The position numbers and the translations under genes were made by a program. Shown here piece by piece: positions 35,668 to 45,150 of a DNA stretch of 64,000 bases. This stretch comes from Sphingomonas sp. GC_Shp_5 (GTDB taxonomy: Bacteria > Pseudomonadota > Alphaproteobacteria > Sphingomonadales > Sphingomonadaceae): assembly GCF_026540855.1 (NCBI RefSeq), contig NZ_JALNUP010000002.1:1-64000 (forward strand). The letters run 5' to 3'. A model generated the notes under the pieces. That model did no database searches and had not been told where the DNA came from. It was given only the letters and a program-made list of their open reading frames with translations. The stretch's first letter is position 1, and each line of letters begins with the position of its first letter.

Positions 35668-37647
35668 TCAGGGCGCGTCCACCTTCAGCTCGAACGGCAC
35701 CGCGGGCAGGTCGTCGCTACTGTAGAGGTTGACCGGCGGCGCATCCGCCCAGGCATAGCGCACGCGGGTGACGGCGGCGGCATCATCCACCGCCAACGTC
35801 ACAACATCGCCGGCCGCCTTGCCCGGCACGTAGCGGCAGCGCGTCGCGTCACACGCCTCGAAGCCGATCGCTACATCGGCGCCATAAGTGCGCAGCCCTG
35901 CGCCCGCGTCGCGGAAGCGGATCGCGAGCGTGTTGGTCCCGCGTGTTACCGCCAGTGCTTCAGGGCCGCCGGCGGCGATCGGCTCGCCATAAGCACGCGC
36001 CCGGGCGGCGCGGGCAAGCCGCTCGCCGACCACCGATTTCTGCGAGGGGTGGATATCGAAGCGATCGCCGACATCGAGCGCAGTCGCCAGCGCGGCATGC
36101 GCGTCGGCGCGGGCGACCTTGGCCTGGATATCGCGCAGCGTTGCCCAGTCGGACTCGCCGGGCTCGCTGCGCGGCAGGCCATAGGCGGCGAGCTGGACGA
36201 TGAGGAAGGGCAGGGTGGGCTGCCCGGCTGCGCGCCGCCAGTCGGCCATCATCATCGGTAGCAGCGTCGCATAGTCGCGCGCGGCAGCGGTGTTGGACTC
36301 GCCTTGATACCAGGCAGCGAGCGTGTAGCCATAGCCGGCGATCGGCGCGATCATGCCGTTGTAGAGCGTGGTGAGGCTGTTGGGCACGTCCCATGGCGCC
36401 GGCGCGACCGACAGGCCGGTGGCGCGCGCGCCGAGCTGGTAGCGCCAGGCCCGATCCAGCGGGATCAGCGTGCCGTCACCCGTCTTGATGCCGCGTGCCT
36501 GCGGGTCGCCGGTCAGGCCGCCACCACCGAGCACCCGTAGCACGATCTCGTTGGCGCCGGCATGGAGCGTGCCTGCGGGCAGCGGATAGTCGCGCGTCGC
36601 CCAATTGGCGGTGCCGCTGCCGACCCGCTGGCCGTTGACCCAGCAGGTATCGAAGGTGTCGATCGTGCCGAGCAGAAGGGAGTTCGCCGCGGCTGCCTGC
36701 GTGGCGGTCAGCGTGATCCGCTGGCGCAGCCACATCACGCCATCGAAGCCGGCGAGCGCGGGAATGCCCGCCTCCTTCCATGACCCTGCCGGCGAGATGG
36801 ACGGCCAGGCGGCGTCGTCGAAGCCGGGCGCGATCCAGGCGCGCTGCGACGCGGACCCGGCGAGGTGCGCGTCCCACCAGGCTTCCTGACGCCGGGCGTC
36901 GTCGGCCTTTGCGCCGGCCGGGTCACTGGCCAGCCGGGCTACCTGGCCGATGCCTGGGGCATAAGCCGGCAGCGTGCGCAGCGCCGTGGCGCTGATCCAG
37001 CCCTCGATGGTGGTGCCGCCCCAGTCGGCGGCGACGAAGCCGATCGGCACCTTCAGTGTCTTGCGCAGCGAACGAGCCATATAGAAGCAGACGGCCGAGG
37101 CGTCGCCAACGGTGTCGGGGGCGGCTGTCTTCCAGGCCACGGCATCGCGCAGATCGGCGAGCGGCGCTGGCTCGCTGGCCTTGGTGATCGTGACGAAGCG
37201 CAAGCCCGGGTCGGCCGGCGCACCGAGGCCGCTCCATGCACCGGTGGACAGCCGCGCCGGGAATTCCATGTTCGACTGGCCCGAGCACAGGTAGACGTCG
37301 CCGACCATCACGTCGGCGAGCCGCGCCTGCGCGCCGCCGGCGGTGGCGGTCAGCGCATAGGGGCCGCCGGCATCGTGGGCAGGCAGCGTGGCGCGCCACG
37401 AGCCGCGGGCATCGGCCCGCACCGACGCCGCCGCGTCGCCCAGCGTGACGCGGACCGTGGCGCGCGGCTTCGCATAGCCCCACACCGCGATCGGGCGGCC
37501 GCGTTGCAGGACGGCATGATCAGTGAAGATGCGGGCGAAGCGCGGCGCGTCCGTCGCAGCTGCGGGAGTTACCTGGCCTTGGGCGAAGGCAGGCGTGCTG
37601 GCGAGCGTCAGCGCGACGAGGGCAGGGACGAGCCGGGCTGCGGACAT
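35668..37647 (-). CDS. sialate O-acetylesterase-type carbohydrate esterase, secreted
   Basis: 659 residues with a signal peptide (LVALTLASTPAFAQ) and AAAGGAG spaced well before ATG 37647. DVYLCSGQSNMEFP carries the catalytic serine of the SGNH/SASA family. VGFVAADWGGTTIEGWIS and the later ATWYQGES-like AAWYQGESNTAAARDYATLL carry the supporting motifs, and DRFDIHPSQKSVVGERLA carries the His. The inserted jelly-roll domain (around residues 250-400) is typical of the long form. These enzymes remove acetyl groups from sialic acid or from plant polysaccharides; the neighbouring mannan enzymes make acetylated hemicellulose more likely here. First of four convergent-direction glycan genes (35.7-44 kb). 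Confidence 0.85.
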   Translation of the reverse strand: MSAARLVPALVALTLASTPAFAQGQVTPAAATDAPRFARIFTDHAVLQRGRPIAVWGYAKPRATVRVTLGDAAASVRADARGSWRATLPAHDAGGPYALTATAGGAQARLADVMVGDVYLCSGQSNMEFPARLSTGAWSGLGAPADPGLRFVTITKASEPAPLADLRDAVAWKTAAPDTVGDASAVCFYMARSLRKTLKVPIGFVAADWGGTTIEGWISATALRTLPAYAPGIGQVARLASDPAGAKADDARRQEAWWDAHLAGSASQRAWIAPGFDDAAWPSISPAGSWKEAGIPALAGFDGVMWLRQRITLTATQAAAANSLLLGTIDTFDTCWVNGQRVGSGTANWATRDYPLPAGTLHAGANEIVLRVLGGGGLTGDPQARGIKTGDGTLIPLDRAWRYQLGARATGLSVAPAPWDVPNSLTTLYNGMIAPIAGYGYTLAAWYQGESNTAAARDYATLLPMMMADWRRAAGQPTLPFLIVQLAAYGLPRSEPGESDWATLRDIQAKVARADAHAALATALDVGDRFDIHPSQKSVVGERLARAARARAYGEPIAAGGPEALAVTRGTNTLAIRFRDAGAGLRTYGADVAIGFEACDATRCRYVPGKAAGDVVTLAVDDAAAVTRVRYAWADAPPVNLYSSDDLPAVPFELKVDAP

Positions 37648-37682
37648 GAACGCTCCTTTGGATCCAGACGGTGAATGACCGC

Positions 37683-39194
37683 TCAGGGGTAGACGGCCCA
37701 GGAACAGGGCGCCGTGCCGCCGTCCTGCCGCATGCCTGCCCCGGTCGGTGCAAAGGCGAGATAGCGGCCCGAGGGGCCGTGGCCGTCCCACCGAACGAGC
37801 CCTGCGCCATTGGGATCGCCGGCCCGGATGAAATTCGCCCAATAGGCCTGGAGCGGCGCGGCATCGGCCGGGATGCCCTGCTCGCCCGGGTTGCCGAACA
37901 CGTAACGCAGCTCGCTGGCGTGCGACACGGTGGCGCCATAGCCGAACCGGTAGCGCCAGACCGGCACGCCCGCCCGGGTCCGGGCGGTGGCGACCAGGCT
38001 GGTGGGGCAGGTGAAGACGACATCGGTGGCGGCGTGGAGCGTCGCCGGGCCGAACACGGGATCGTCCGCGGGCAGCGTTGCGCCGGCCAGCCCGTAGAGT
38101 TGGGCCGCCTCGGCGCCGTGGCCGGGATAGGCGCGCGCAAGCGCGGCACGCGCGGTCGCGGCATCATCGTAGAAGCCGATCTCGCGGGCATTGGCGCCGA
38201 TCAGCAGCGGCACGCGGGCCCCCGCGCCGCGCGCGAGGGTGATGGCTGGCGGCTCGGTGATGACATGGCCGTCGATCGTGGTCTGCAGCCATACCGTGCC
38301 CGGCTCGGGCAGGCCGTTCGGCGTGTGGATCCGCCGCGCCGCGGTGAGCAGCCGATCGGCAGGCAGCGCGCGCAGCGCATCGGCAGTGGCCGCGGGCGCG
38401 CCGGCGAGGGTCGCGATCTCGTCCCCGATCGCTTCGCTGGTCGCCAGATCGCGGGTGGGCCAGCCAAAGCCGGCGGTGCCGCTCTCTTCGATGGCGCCGG
38501 CGAACAGGCCGGCGGCGAGCGGCGACACCTGCTGCAGCCCGACATCCTGCGCACCGGCGGATTCGCCACCGATCGTCACCCGCGCCGGATCGCCCCCGAA
38601 CGCCGCGATGTTGCGGCGGACCCAGCGCAGCGCCGCCTGCTGGTCCATCAATCCGTAATTGCCCGAGGCATGATCGGGGCTTTCGGCGGTCAGCGCCCGA
38701 TGCGCCATAAAGCCGAGCGGGCCAAGACGATATTGCACCGAGACCAGCACGATCCCGCGCTTGGCGAGCGACGACTGTACCGTCCCGGCGCCGCCACCGG
38801 CCTTGTTGCTGCCGCCATGGATCCACACCAGCACCGGCAGCGGCGTTGCCGGCTTGAGCGCGGGGGTGCCGATCTCGAGATAAAGGCAGTCTTCGGTGCT
38901 GCCATCCGCATTGGCCTTGTTCCAGCCGTCGTCGAGCTGCGCACAGGACGGCGCCGCGCCGCGCGCGGCGCGGACGCCCTGCCATTGCGGCACCGCCGCG
39001 GGTGGCCGCCAGCGCAACGGCCCCACCGGCGGCGCGGCGAAGGGCACGGCGCGGAAGATGGTGCGGCCGTCCGCCAGCCTCTCGCCGGCGATCCGCCCGC
39101 CCTCGACGGCGACGACCGGCGCATCCGCGGCCATCGCGCTTGCCGGCATCGCCGCCCCGGCGAGCGCGGCGGCGGCGACAAGGCGGACAATCAT
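37683..39194 (-). CDS. type B carboxylesterase, secreted
   Basis: 503 residues from ATG 39194, which overlaps the stop of the GH2 gene by four bases. A signal peptide (LVAAAALAGAAMPASAMAA) is followed by IFRAVPFAAPPVGPLRWRPP, EDCLYLEIGTP and PVLVWIHGGSNKAGGGAG, the oxyanion hole. VTIGGESAGAQDVGLQQVSP holds the catalytic serine. These mark the carboxylesterase/lipase type B family. It probably removes ester groups (acetyl or feruloyl) from oligosaccharides in the periplasm, judging only by the surrounding glycosidases. The coupling to the GH2 gene implies matched expression. Confidence 0.88.
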   Translation of the reverse strand: MIVRLVAAAALAGAAMPASAMAADAPVVAVEGGRIAGERLADGRTIFRAVPFAAPPVGPLRWRPPAAVPQWQGVRAARGAAPSCAQLDDGWNKANADGSTEDCLYLEIGTPALKPATPLPVLVWIHGGSNKAGGGAGTVQSSLAKRGIVLVSVQYRLGPLGFMAHRALTAESPDHASGNYGLMDQQAALRWVRRNIAAFGGDPARVTIGGESAGAQDVGLQQVSPLAAGLFAGAIEESGTAGFGWPTRDLATSEAIGDEIATLAGAPAATADALRALPADRLLTAARRIHTPNGLPEPGTVWLQTTIDGHVITEPPAITLARGAGARVPLLIGANAREIGFYDDAATARAALARAYPGHGAEAAQLYGLAGATLPADDPVFGPATLHAATDVVFTCPTSLVATARTRAGVPVWRYRFGYGATVSHASELRYVFGNPGEQGIPADAAPLQAYWANFIRAGDPNGAGLVRWDGHGPSGRYLAFAPTGAGMRQDGGTAPCSWAVYP

Positions 39195-42100
39195 CGGATC
39201 GGCACGGCCGCGGCGGCGACGTTCCAGCCGCGCAGCGTCACCCGCGCCCCCTTGGCCTTGCTGCTCGGATAGCGGATCGTCACCTCGCGGGTCTCGCCGG
39301 GCAGCAGCGACACGTAATTGTCGCTGAAATAGGCCGGCAGCACCTGGCTGCCATCGGCGTTCATCACCGTCAGCTTGGCCTCGAGCGCCGGGGTCTTGGT
39401 GCGGTTGGCGAGGCTTACCCGTACCTCCGTCTCGTCGTTCACCACCGTGCGGCTGACGGTGGTGGCGAGCGGGACGGACGTGAGGTTGGTGAGCGCCTGA
39501 TAGGCGGCATCGTCGGCGCCCTGCCAATAGAGGTTGCTCGACAGCTCCTTGCCGTCGCCGCCCACGGCGGTGAGGCGGATCAGCGCCATGCCCTTGCCGG
39601 TCAACCCCGGCAGGTCGAGCGCCAGCGCGTCGGCCACCCCTTGTGCGGGCACCGAGACGCTTGCCTCGCGATCGAGCAGCGGCTCGTTGCCGAGGCCCAC
39701 GACATGCGCGCGCACCGTCACCCCGGTGAGCGCGGCAAGCCCGTTGTTGACCAGCACCACCTTGCCGTCGGGCAGGTTCATCTGGACGTGGACCGGCTCC
39801 GACGCCTTCTTGACGCCGTAGAAGCTCGCCTGCGTATCGTAATCCGACGAGAAGATGTTCCAGGCCGACGACGGCCAGGCCGGCTGGGTCATCCACAGCA
39901 TCCGCGCCGAATTGACGCTCCACAGCCCGGCGTTGAAGCCCTCGAAGATGGCGCGGTACGATTCATACTGCATCATCTGCGCCTTGCGTTCGAAGTCGGG
40001 CAGGCTGGTGCCCGCGCCGAACCGCTTCGCCAGCGTGTCGGTATAGGTCTTTACCGCGCCGTTCCCGGTCTGGTGCCAGTCATGATAGGCCCAGGCGTCG
40101 CTGATCGGCCATTGATCGGCCGGCGCCATCGTCCGCTGCCAGGATTCGAGCGTCGGCAGCGACGGCGTGCCGTCCTCCACCGAAAAGCCGCGGGCATGGG
40201 TGGTAAAATAGGTCTCGGGCGGCTGCCAGTTGTAGGGCCCCGAGTTCTGCAGGTTCACCCGGTTGGACGAGCCCATGTACAGGCGGGTGCCGTCTTCCTC
40301 ATGCACCAGATTCTGCAGGCTCTCGTTGAGCGCCGGCTGGGGCACACCCTCGTTGCGCCCGAACCAGACGACGATCGACGGGTGGTTGCGGAACCGCTTC
40401 ACCACGTCGGTGGCGTTGGCCATGAACACGTCGGGGACGTCGGTCTCGATGTTATAGTCCTGGGTCGACTCCCAGAAGTCGGACAGGACCATCATGCCAT
40501 ATTCGTCGGCGAGGTCGAAGAAGGTGTCCTCGGTGTCCTGGCCCACCCAGTTGCGCACGATGTTGAGATGCGCATCCTTGTGGAGGCGGAACATCGGCTC
40601 GAGGCGAGCGCGATCAACCCGCTTCATGAAATCGTCCATGCCGATGTTGCCGCCGCGCGCGGCGATCCGCACGCCGTTGACGCGCAGCACCAGATGGGGC
40701 GACAGCCCGGGTGCATCGACCAGCGGGGTGACGGCCGCGCTCTTCTCGGCGCCGGGGTAGAGGCTAGCGGCCCAGCCGTTCGGCACCTTGCGGATCCCGG
40801 TGTGGCTGCCGTCGACGATCGGCTGCGGCCCCAGCGCGCGGGCGCGGGTGAGATCCACCGTGACGCGCTCGAGCTCGCCGCCCTGATCCATCAGCGAAAG
40901 ATCGTAGGTCACCTGGCGCATGCCGAAGCGCAGCTGCTTGGTGTCGCTGGTCGCGCCGTCGACGCTGGTGGTCAGCGTCAGATCGTGGAGCGCCGCCTCG
41001 CCATAGCCGTTGGGCCACCACAGCCGCGGATGCTGGACGGCAAGCTGCGCGAACTCGGACGGGCGCAGCACGACATCGCGGTGCTCGCCGGGGGCGAGGC
41101 TGACCTGCTTGTCGACGGTGACGTCGTCAAACCGCGCGCGGACGGTGGCGGCGACCGGCCGGTCCGAGCGGTTGGCGACGGGGACGGTGATCTCCACCTC
41201 GGCCACCGAATTGTCGGCGCGGGGCAGTGCGGTGACGACATGGGCATCGCCGATCTCGGCGGCGCCGGTGGCGCGCAGGGTGACGCCCTGCCACAGGCCG
41301 GTGTTGCGATCGCGGATGGTCGGGATCCAGTCCCAGCCCTCGGTGGCGACGAAGGTCGGGCCGTCGAGCATCATCATGCCGCCGTTCTCGCCGACGCCCG
41401 AGGTGAGCGATTCCTCCTGGTTGAGCCCGGGATGCGGCGGCGGCGACACCCGTACCGCCAGCGCATTGTGGCCGGGGAGCAGCTTGCCGGTGACGTCGAA
41501 ATGACCGCGGATGAAGGCGCCCTTTATCGTGCCGAGCTTGGCGCCGTTGAGCCACACCTCGGCGGCATAGTTGACGCCCTTGAAGGTCAGCAGCTGGCGC
41601 TGCTGGGTCGCCGCGGCGGGCACGTCGAACTCGGTGCGATACCAATAATCCTGGCGCGCCAGGCTTTCGGGAATGGCGGTGTTGTTGAGACCGAAGCCGG
41701 GGTCCGGATAGACGCCGCGATCGACCAGCGTGGTCAGCACGGTGCCGGGCACGGTCGCGGGATACCAGCGGCCCGCATCGAAGCCGGCGCGGCTGATCGC
41801 GTCGCCCGGCGCTGTGACCTTGGGCGCTTCCGCGAGGCGCCAGCCGCCGACGGTCCATTCGCCGGCGCCCGCCGCGGCGATCGCGGGGCTGGCGGTGACC
41901 GGCTTGGCGACCGGCTTGCCGAGCGGCGCGCGCGACGTCGGCAGCGTCCAGGCATCCTGCGGCGCCGTCTGCCCATACATCTGGCGGACCTGGACCGGCC
42001 AGGTGGGACTGCCGGTCTGGAAAACGAGGGTGGCGGGATCGGGCGCGGTGCGCGCGGCGGTGCGCAGCGAGGCGGCGCTGGCCGCGGTCGAATCGAGCCG

Positions 42101-42598
42101 GAAATCGGCGATCCGGCCGGCGAATGCCGGCCCGGCGCCGCGCGGGCCGAGCAGCGCGGCGGGAGCGACCGGGGCCGCGGCGAGGCGGCGTTGGCCGACC
42201 TGGCGGCCATCGACATACAGACGGGCGATGCCGCCGCTCATCGTCGCGGCGATGTGATGCCAGCCGCGGCTCGGCAGCATCGCCGGGGCGGCTAACGTGT
42301 CGGCCTCGGTGACCAGCGCCGGGCGGCCATCGACCAGCGCGATGAAGCGCCGCGGCCCGGCAGCGGGATCGCCGAAGCCGGCGACCAGCACAGTGCCGGG
42401 GTCAGAGCGGGAAGGCTCGATCCAGGCCGAGAGCGTCCATTCGGCCACGCCGATCGGTGCCGCATTGTCGCCGCCGATCGCCTTGGCATAGCTGTCACCG
42501 CCGGCCGGCAGGGTGGCGTTGATCGGCCCGTAGGTTTGCGCCGCCACCGGAACCGCCCACGCGATTGCCCACGCAGATGCCATCACGCCCAGTCGCAT
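39191..42598 (-). CDS. LamG-type domain fused to glycoside hydrolase family 2 (beta-mannosidase/exo-glucosaminidase-like)
   Basis: 1,135 residues, secreted (ASAWAIAWAVPVAAQ). Residues about 40-200 form a concanavalin-like LamG domain (WTLSAWIEPSRSDPGTVLVA, GWHHIAATMSGGIARLYVDG). After a linker comes the GH2 sugar-binding domain (RWYPATVPGTVLTTLVDRGV, FKGVNYAAEVWLNGAKLG), then the barrel. The barrel shows RNHPSIVVWFGRNEGVPQP with the acid/base Asn-Glu pair and GFSVEDGTPSLPTLESW as the likely nucleophile strand. The layout matches exo-beta-glucosaminidase and mannosylglycoprotein endo-mannosidase groups. With GH26 and GH27 genes nearby, a beta-mannosidase role is the best guess. The start at 42598 has GAGGGG upstream. 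Confidence 0.85.
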   Translation of the reverse strand: MRLGVMASAWAIAWAVPVAAQTYGPINATLPAGGDSYAKAIGGDNAAPIGVAEWTLSAWIEPSRSDPGTVLVAGFGDPAAGPRRFIALVDGRPALVTEADTLAAPAMLPSRGWHHIAATMSGGIARLYVDGRQVGQRRLAAAPVAPAALLGPRGAGPAFAGRIADFRLDSTAASAASLRTAARTAPDPATLVFQTGSPTWPVQVRQMYGQTAPQDAWTLPTSRAPLGKPVAKPVTASPAIAAAGAGEWTVGGWRLAEAPKVTAPGDAISRAGFDAGRWYPATVPGTVLTTLVDRGVYPDPGFGLNNTAIPESLARQDYWYRTEFDVPAAATQQRQLLTFKGVNYAAEVWLNGAKLGTIKGAFIRGHFDVTGKLLPGHNALAVRVSPPPHPGLNQEESLTSGVGENGGMMMLDGPTFVATEGWDWIPTIRDRNTGLWQGVTLRATGAAEIGDAHVVTALPRADNSVAEVEITVPVANRSDRPVAATVRARFDDVTVDKQVSLAPGEHRDVVLRPSEFAQLAVQHPRLWWPNGYGEAALHDLTLTTSVDGATSDTKQLRFGMRQVTYDLSLMDQGGELERVTVDLTRARALGPQPIVDGSHTGIRKVPNGWAASLYPGAEKSAAVTPLVDAPGLSPHLVLRVNGVRIAARGGNIGMDDFMKRVDRARLEPMFRLHKDAHLNIVRNWVGQDTEDTFFDLADEYGMMVLSDFWESTQDYNIETDVPDVFMANATDVVKRFRNHPSIVVWFGRNEGVPQPALNESLQNLVHEEDGTRLYMGSSNRVNLQNSGPYNWQPPETYFTTHARGFSVEDGTPSLPTLESWQRTMAPADQWPISDAWAYHDWHQTGNGAVKTYTDTLAKRFGAGTSLPDFERKAQMMQYESYRAIFEGFNAGLWSVNSARMLWMTQPAWPSSAWNIFSSDYDTQASFYGVKKASEPVHVQMNLPDGKVVLVNNGLAALTGVTVRAHVVGLGNEPLLDREASVSVPAQGVADALALDLPGLTGKGMALIRLTAVGGDGKELSSNLYWQGADDAAYQALTNLTSVPLATTVSRTVVNDETEVRVSLANRTKTPALEAKLTVMNADGSQVLPAYFSDNYVSLLPGETREVTIRYPSSKAKGARVTLRGWNVAAAAVPIR

Positions 42599-42743
42599 TG
42601 TCTATCCCCTCAGTGCCGATCTCTTTCGGTCGCGCCCGGTTTGACGCACCGCGACGTAAAAAGCAAAATTGAAATACGAAATGAAGCGCAAGTGCCGGTC
42701 GGGATCGCGTGGTTCGGCCGGCACCTGCATCAGAACGGTGCGA

Positions 42744-43976
42744 TCAGGCCTTGAGCCGCAGCATGACCACACCATGGGGCGTGACCTCGGCCTGGTAGCG
42801 GCCGTTGTGGGTGCCGAGGTCGCGATGCTGCCAGAGGTCGCGGACATGGAGGCGCACCGTGGTCGGCAGGCCGAGCGTCGTCCAGTCGGCGGCGATCGTC
42901 GCCGGCGCCTCGCCACGGTTCCACAGCAGCACCGCGCGGCCGCCGTCGGCGAGCGGCTTGGTCCAGACCTCGAGGTCGCCCTGTTGCGATACCCGATGGC
43001 CCTGGATGCCGAGCGCGTCCTGGTCGACCGCGATCACATCGTGGTTGAGCAGGATGGCGCGCGTCTCGGGCGACATCGCGGCGATGTCGTTGCCGGCGAT
43101 CAGTGGCGCCGCCATCATCGACCACAACGAGAAATGCGCACGATATTCGATGTCGCTGAGGCCGCCGTTGCCGACCTCGAGCATATCGGGATCGTTCCAA
43201 TGGCCCGGCCCGGCGAACGGCCACAGCGGCTCGTTGAGGTCGGCGATCGAGGCGACGCCCCAGCTGTAGCTATACTTGCCCTTCCATTTGTCGGTGATGT
43301 CGCCGGTAGTGCGCCACATGTTGCCGATCTTGCTCGCCCACAGCCAGGGCTTGGAGGTGCCCCATTCGCAGATCGAGAACAAGATCGGCCGCCCGCTCGC
43401 CTTCAGCGCATCGGCCATGGTCGCATAGGCTTCCTCGGCGTTGCGCGTGCCGGTCGAGCACCAATCGTATTTGAGATAGTCGACACCCCAGCGCGCATAG
43501 GTGACGGCATCCTGATATTCATGGCCCTGGCTACCCGGGCGGCCGCCGCAGGTCTTGGTGCCGGCATCGGAATAGATGCCGAACTTCAGGCCCTTGGCAT
43601 GGACATAGTCGCCGAGCGCCTTGAGCCCCGAAGGAAAGCGGGTCTTGTCTTCGCCGATGAAGCCGTTGGCGTCGCGGGTGCCGTGCCAGCAATCGTCGAT
43701 CACCACGAACTGGTAGCCGGCCGCCTTCATGCCGTTGGCGGCGATCGCATCGGCGGTGGCGCGGATCGTCTGTTCGTTGACGTTGCACGCGAACTTGTTC
43801 CAGCTGTTCCAGCCCATTGGCGGGGTCTGCGCCAGGCCGTTGGCGACACGCTTGGGGTCCTTGGATGGCGCGAGGGTATTGGGATCCGTGTCCAGCACCT
43901 CCTGCGCGACCGCCGGCGACAGGCCGCCGAGTAGCACGGCCATGGCTATGGACTTGGACAATCGCTTGGCAATCAC
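42744..43976 (-). CDS. glycoside hydrolase family 27 alpha-galactosidase, secreted
   Basis: 410 residues from a GTG at 43976 with AGAGG upstream. The signal (AMAVLLGGLSPAVAQ) is followed by PPMGWNSWNKFACNVNEQTI, YQFVVIDDCW, YLKYDWCSTG (nucleophile Asp171), and WNDPDMLEVGNGG with the acid/base Asp. These are textbook GH27 features. The enzyme would remove alpha-1,6-galactose side chains, as on galactomannan, in the periplasm. It opens the four-gene minus-strand row GH27, GH2, carboxylesterase, acetylesterase. A 145-base gap separates it from GH2. The 439-base space upstream contains possible operator sites. Confidence 0.92.
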   Translation of the reverse strand: MIAKRLSKSIAMAVLLGGLSPAVAQEVLDTDPNTLAPSKDPKRVANGLAQTPPMGWNSWNKFACNVNEQTIRATADAIAANGMKAAGYQFVVIDDCWHGTRDANGFIGEDKTRFPSGLKALGDYVHAKGLKFGIYSDAGTKTCGGRPGSQGHEYQDAVTYARWGVDYLKYDWCSTGTRNAEEAYATMADALKASGRPILFSICEWGTSKPWLWASKIGNMWRTTGDITDKWKGKYSYSWGVASIADLNEPLWPFAGPGHWNDPDMLEVGNGGLSDIEYRAHFSLWSMMAAPLIAGNDIAAMSPETRAILLNHDVIAVDQDALGIQGHRVSQQGDLEVWTKPLADGGRAVLLWNRGEAPATIAADWTTLGLPTTVRLHVRDLWQHRDLGTHNGRYQAEVTPHGVVMLRLKA

Positions 43977-44415
43977 AGCAATCCTCTCGCTTCATTGGCC
44001 ACTCTTCTGTGGCGCGTGACGGCGTGGTGCCATCGTTCGTCAGGCCATGGTGGCGCATCGCGGCAGGCGAGGCAATCGATCGCGAGGCGTTCGAGGGGCA
44101 GGCAAGGGATGCTAGTCAAGCTGCAGACATCGTAGCAAGTTTCAAGGCGCGCCGAGTTGCGGTTCCCGCCATACAAGCAGGCATGCTTTGGTTATCTAAC
44201 AAACGTCAGGTCTTGACTGTACAGTCGCAAAGTATAGCCATAGGATTGTCACGGATGGTGACGCCAGTGCGAGTCGAACACCGTTGAAGATAGACGCGTC
44301 AGCCGGGATTTGTCGCGCAGTACAGAATGTTGCAGCCACATCCCGCGGCTTGATCTGATTGGATCGGCTCGCGAGGACGGGCGGCGAGGTTTGATCACTC
44401 CGGGGGGAGGCAAGG
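43977..44415. other. divergent intergenic space upstream of the alpha-galactosidase gene
   Basis: No gene is recognisable. It contains a perfect 12-base palindrome, GACTGTACAGTC (44215-44226), preceded by TTGACT as a possible -35. A GTTATCTAAC element (44191-44200), with GTTA/TAAC half-sites, lies close by. Such symmetric sites are typical repressor operators and could control the alpha-galactosidase row (minus strand) or the peptidase operon (plus strand). Binding partners are unknown. Confidence 0.4.
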
Positions 44416-45150
44416 ATGGCACGATTACGGCTCATGCTCGCGGGGCTGGCGCTGGCCAGTTCAGCGGCACCGGCCCAGGAAAAGGCGGCGACGCGGCCGG
44501 GCTTCGTCTTTCCTGCGGGCCATCCGATCCGCATCCTGGTGCTGCGCCCCGAGGTGAGGGCAGGCGCGCAATCCGCGGGGGGCACGGTCAGCCCCAATGC
44601 CGACTGGACCCGCGCCGCGCGCCGCAACATCGCCGAGGCGCTGGTCGCGGCGCGGCCCGGCGGCGCGGCAGACATGGTGTTCATGCCCGATGCCGAGGGC
44701 GAGGCGGCCACGGTGCTGGCGGACTATCGTGCCTTGTTCGGGGCGGTGGCGGATACCGTACTCCAGCATCGCCTGTTCAAGGGTGATCGGCTGCCGACCA
44801 AGAAGACCGGGTTCGAATACAGCCTGGGGCCGGGCGTTGCCCGGCTCGCGGCGGGTGTCGGCGGCAACTATGCGTTGTTCGTCGCCACCAACGATGCCTA
44901 TGGCTCCACCGGGCGCAAGCTGCTCCAGGCGGCGGCGTTGCTCGCGGTCGCCGCCTCGGGGATCGGCGCAAGCGTCACCGCGGGCGAGCATACCGGCTAT
45001 GCCGGGCTGATCGACCTCAAGACCGGCGACCTGTTGTGGATGAACGCCGATGCGCGAATGGGCGGCGATGTCCGCGACGCGCAGGGCGCGGCGAAGCGCG
45101 TCGCGCAGTTGCTCGAGGATTTCCCCGCGCCGGGCAGGAGCGGTCGGTGA
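44416..45150 (+). CDS. exported protein of unknown function, first gene of an M48 peptidase operon
   Basis: 244 residues with a signal peptide (RLMLAGLALASSAAPAQ). The mature part has ILVLRPEVRAGAQSAGG near its start and ends with YAGLIDLKTGDLLWMNADAR and RVAQLLEDFP, resembling small periplasmic proteins that report on lipid or envelope state. I do not recognise a named family. Its stop overlaps the GTG start of the M48 peptidase (45147), and the third gene follows with another four-base overlap, so all three proteins are made together. A GGGGGGAGG-like site at 44401-44409 gives a strong ribosome-binding site. Confidence 0.6.
   Translation: MARLRLMLAGLALASSAAPAQEKAATRPGFVFPAGHPIRILVLRPEVRAGAQSAGGTVSPNADWTRAARRNIAEALVAARPGGAADMVFMPDAEGEAATVLADYRALFGAVADTVLQHRLFKGDRLPTKKTGFEYSLGPGVARLAAGVGGNYALFVATNDAYGSTGRKLLQAAALLAVAASGIGASVTAGEHTGYAGLIDLKTGDLLWMNADARMGGDVRDAQGAAKRVAQLLEDFPAPGRSGR

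Noticed and set aside
39002..42295. An antisense reading frame of more than 1,000 codons opposite the GH2 gene
   Set aside because: It mirrors a real gene, is full of Arg, Gly, Ala and His as GC-rich shadow frames are, and shows no motif.
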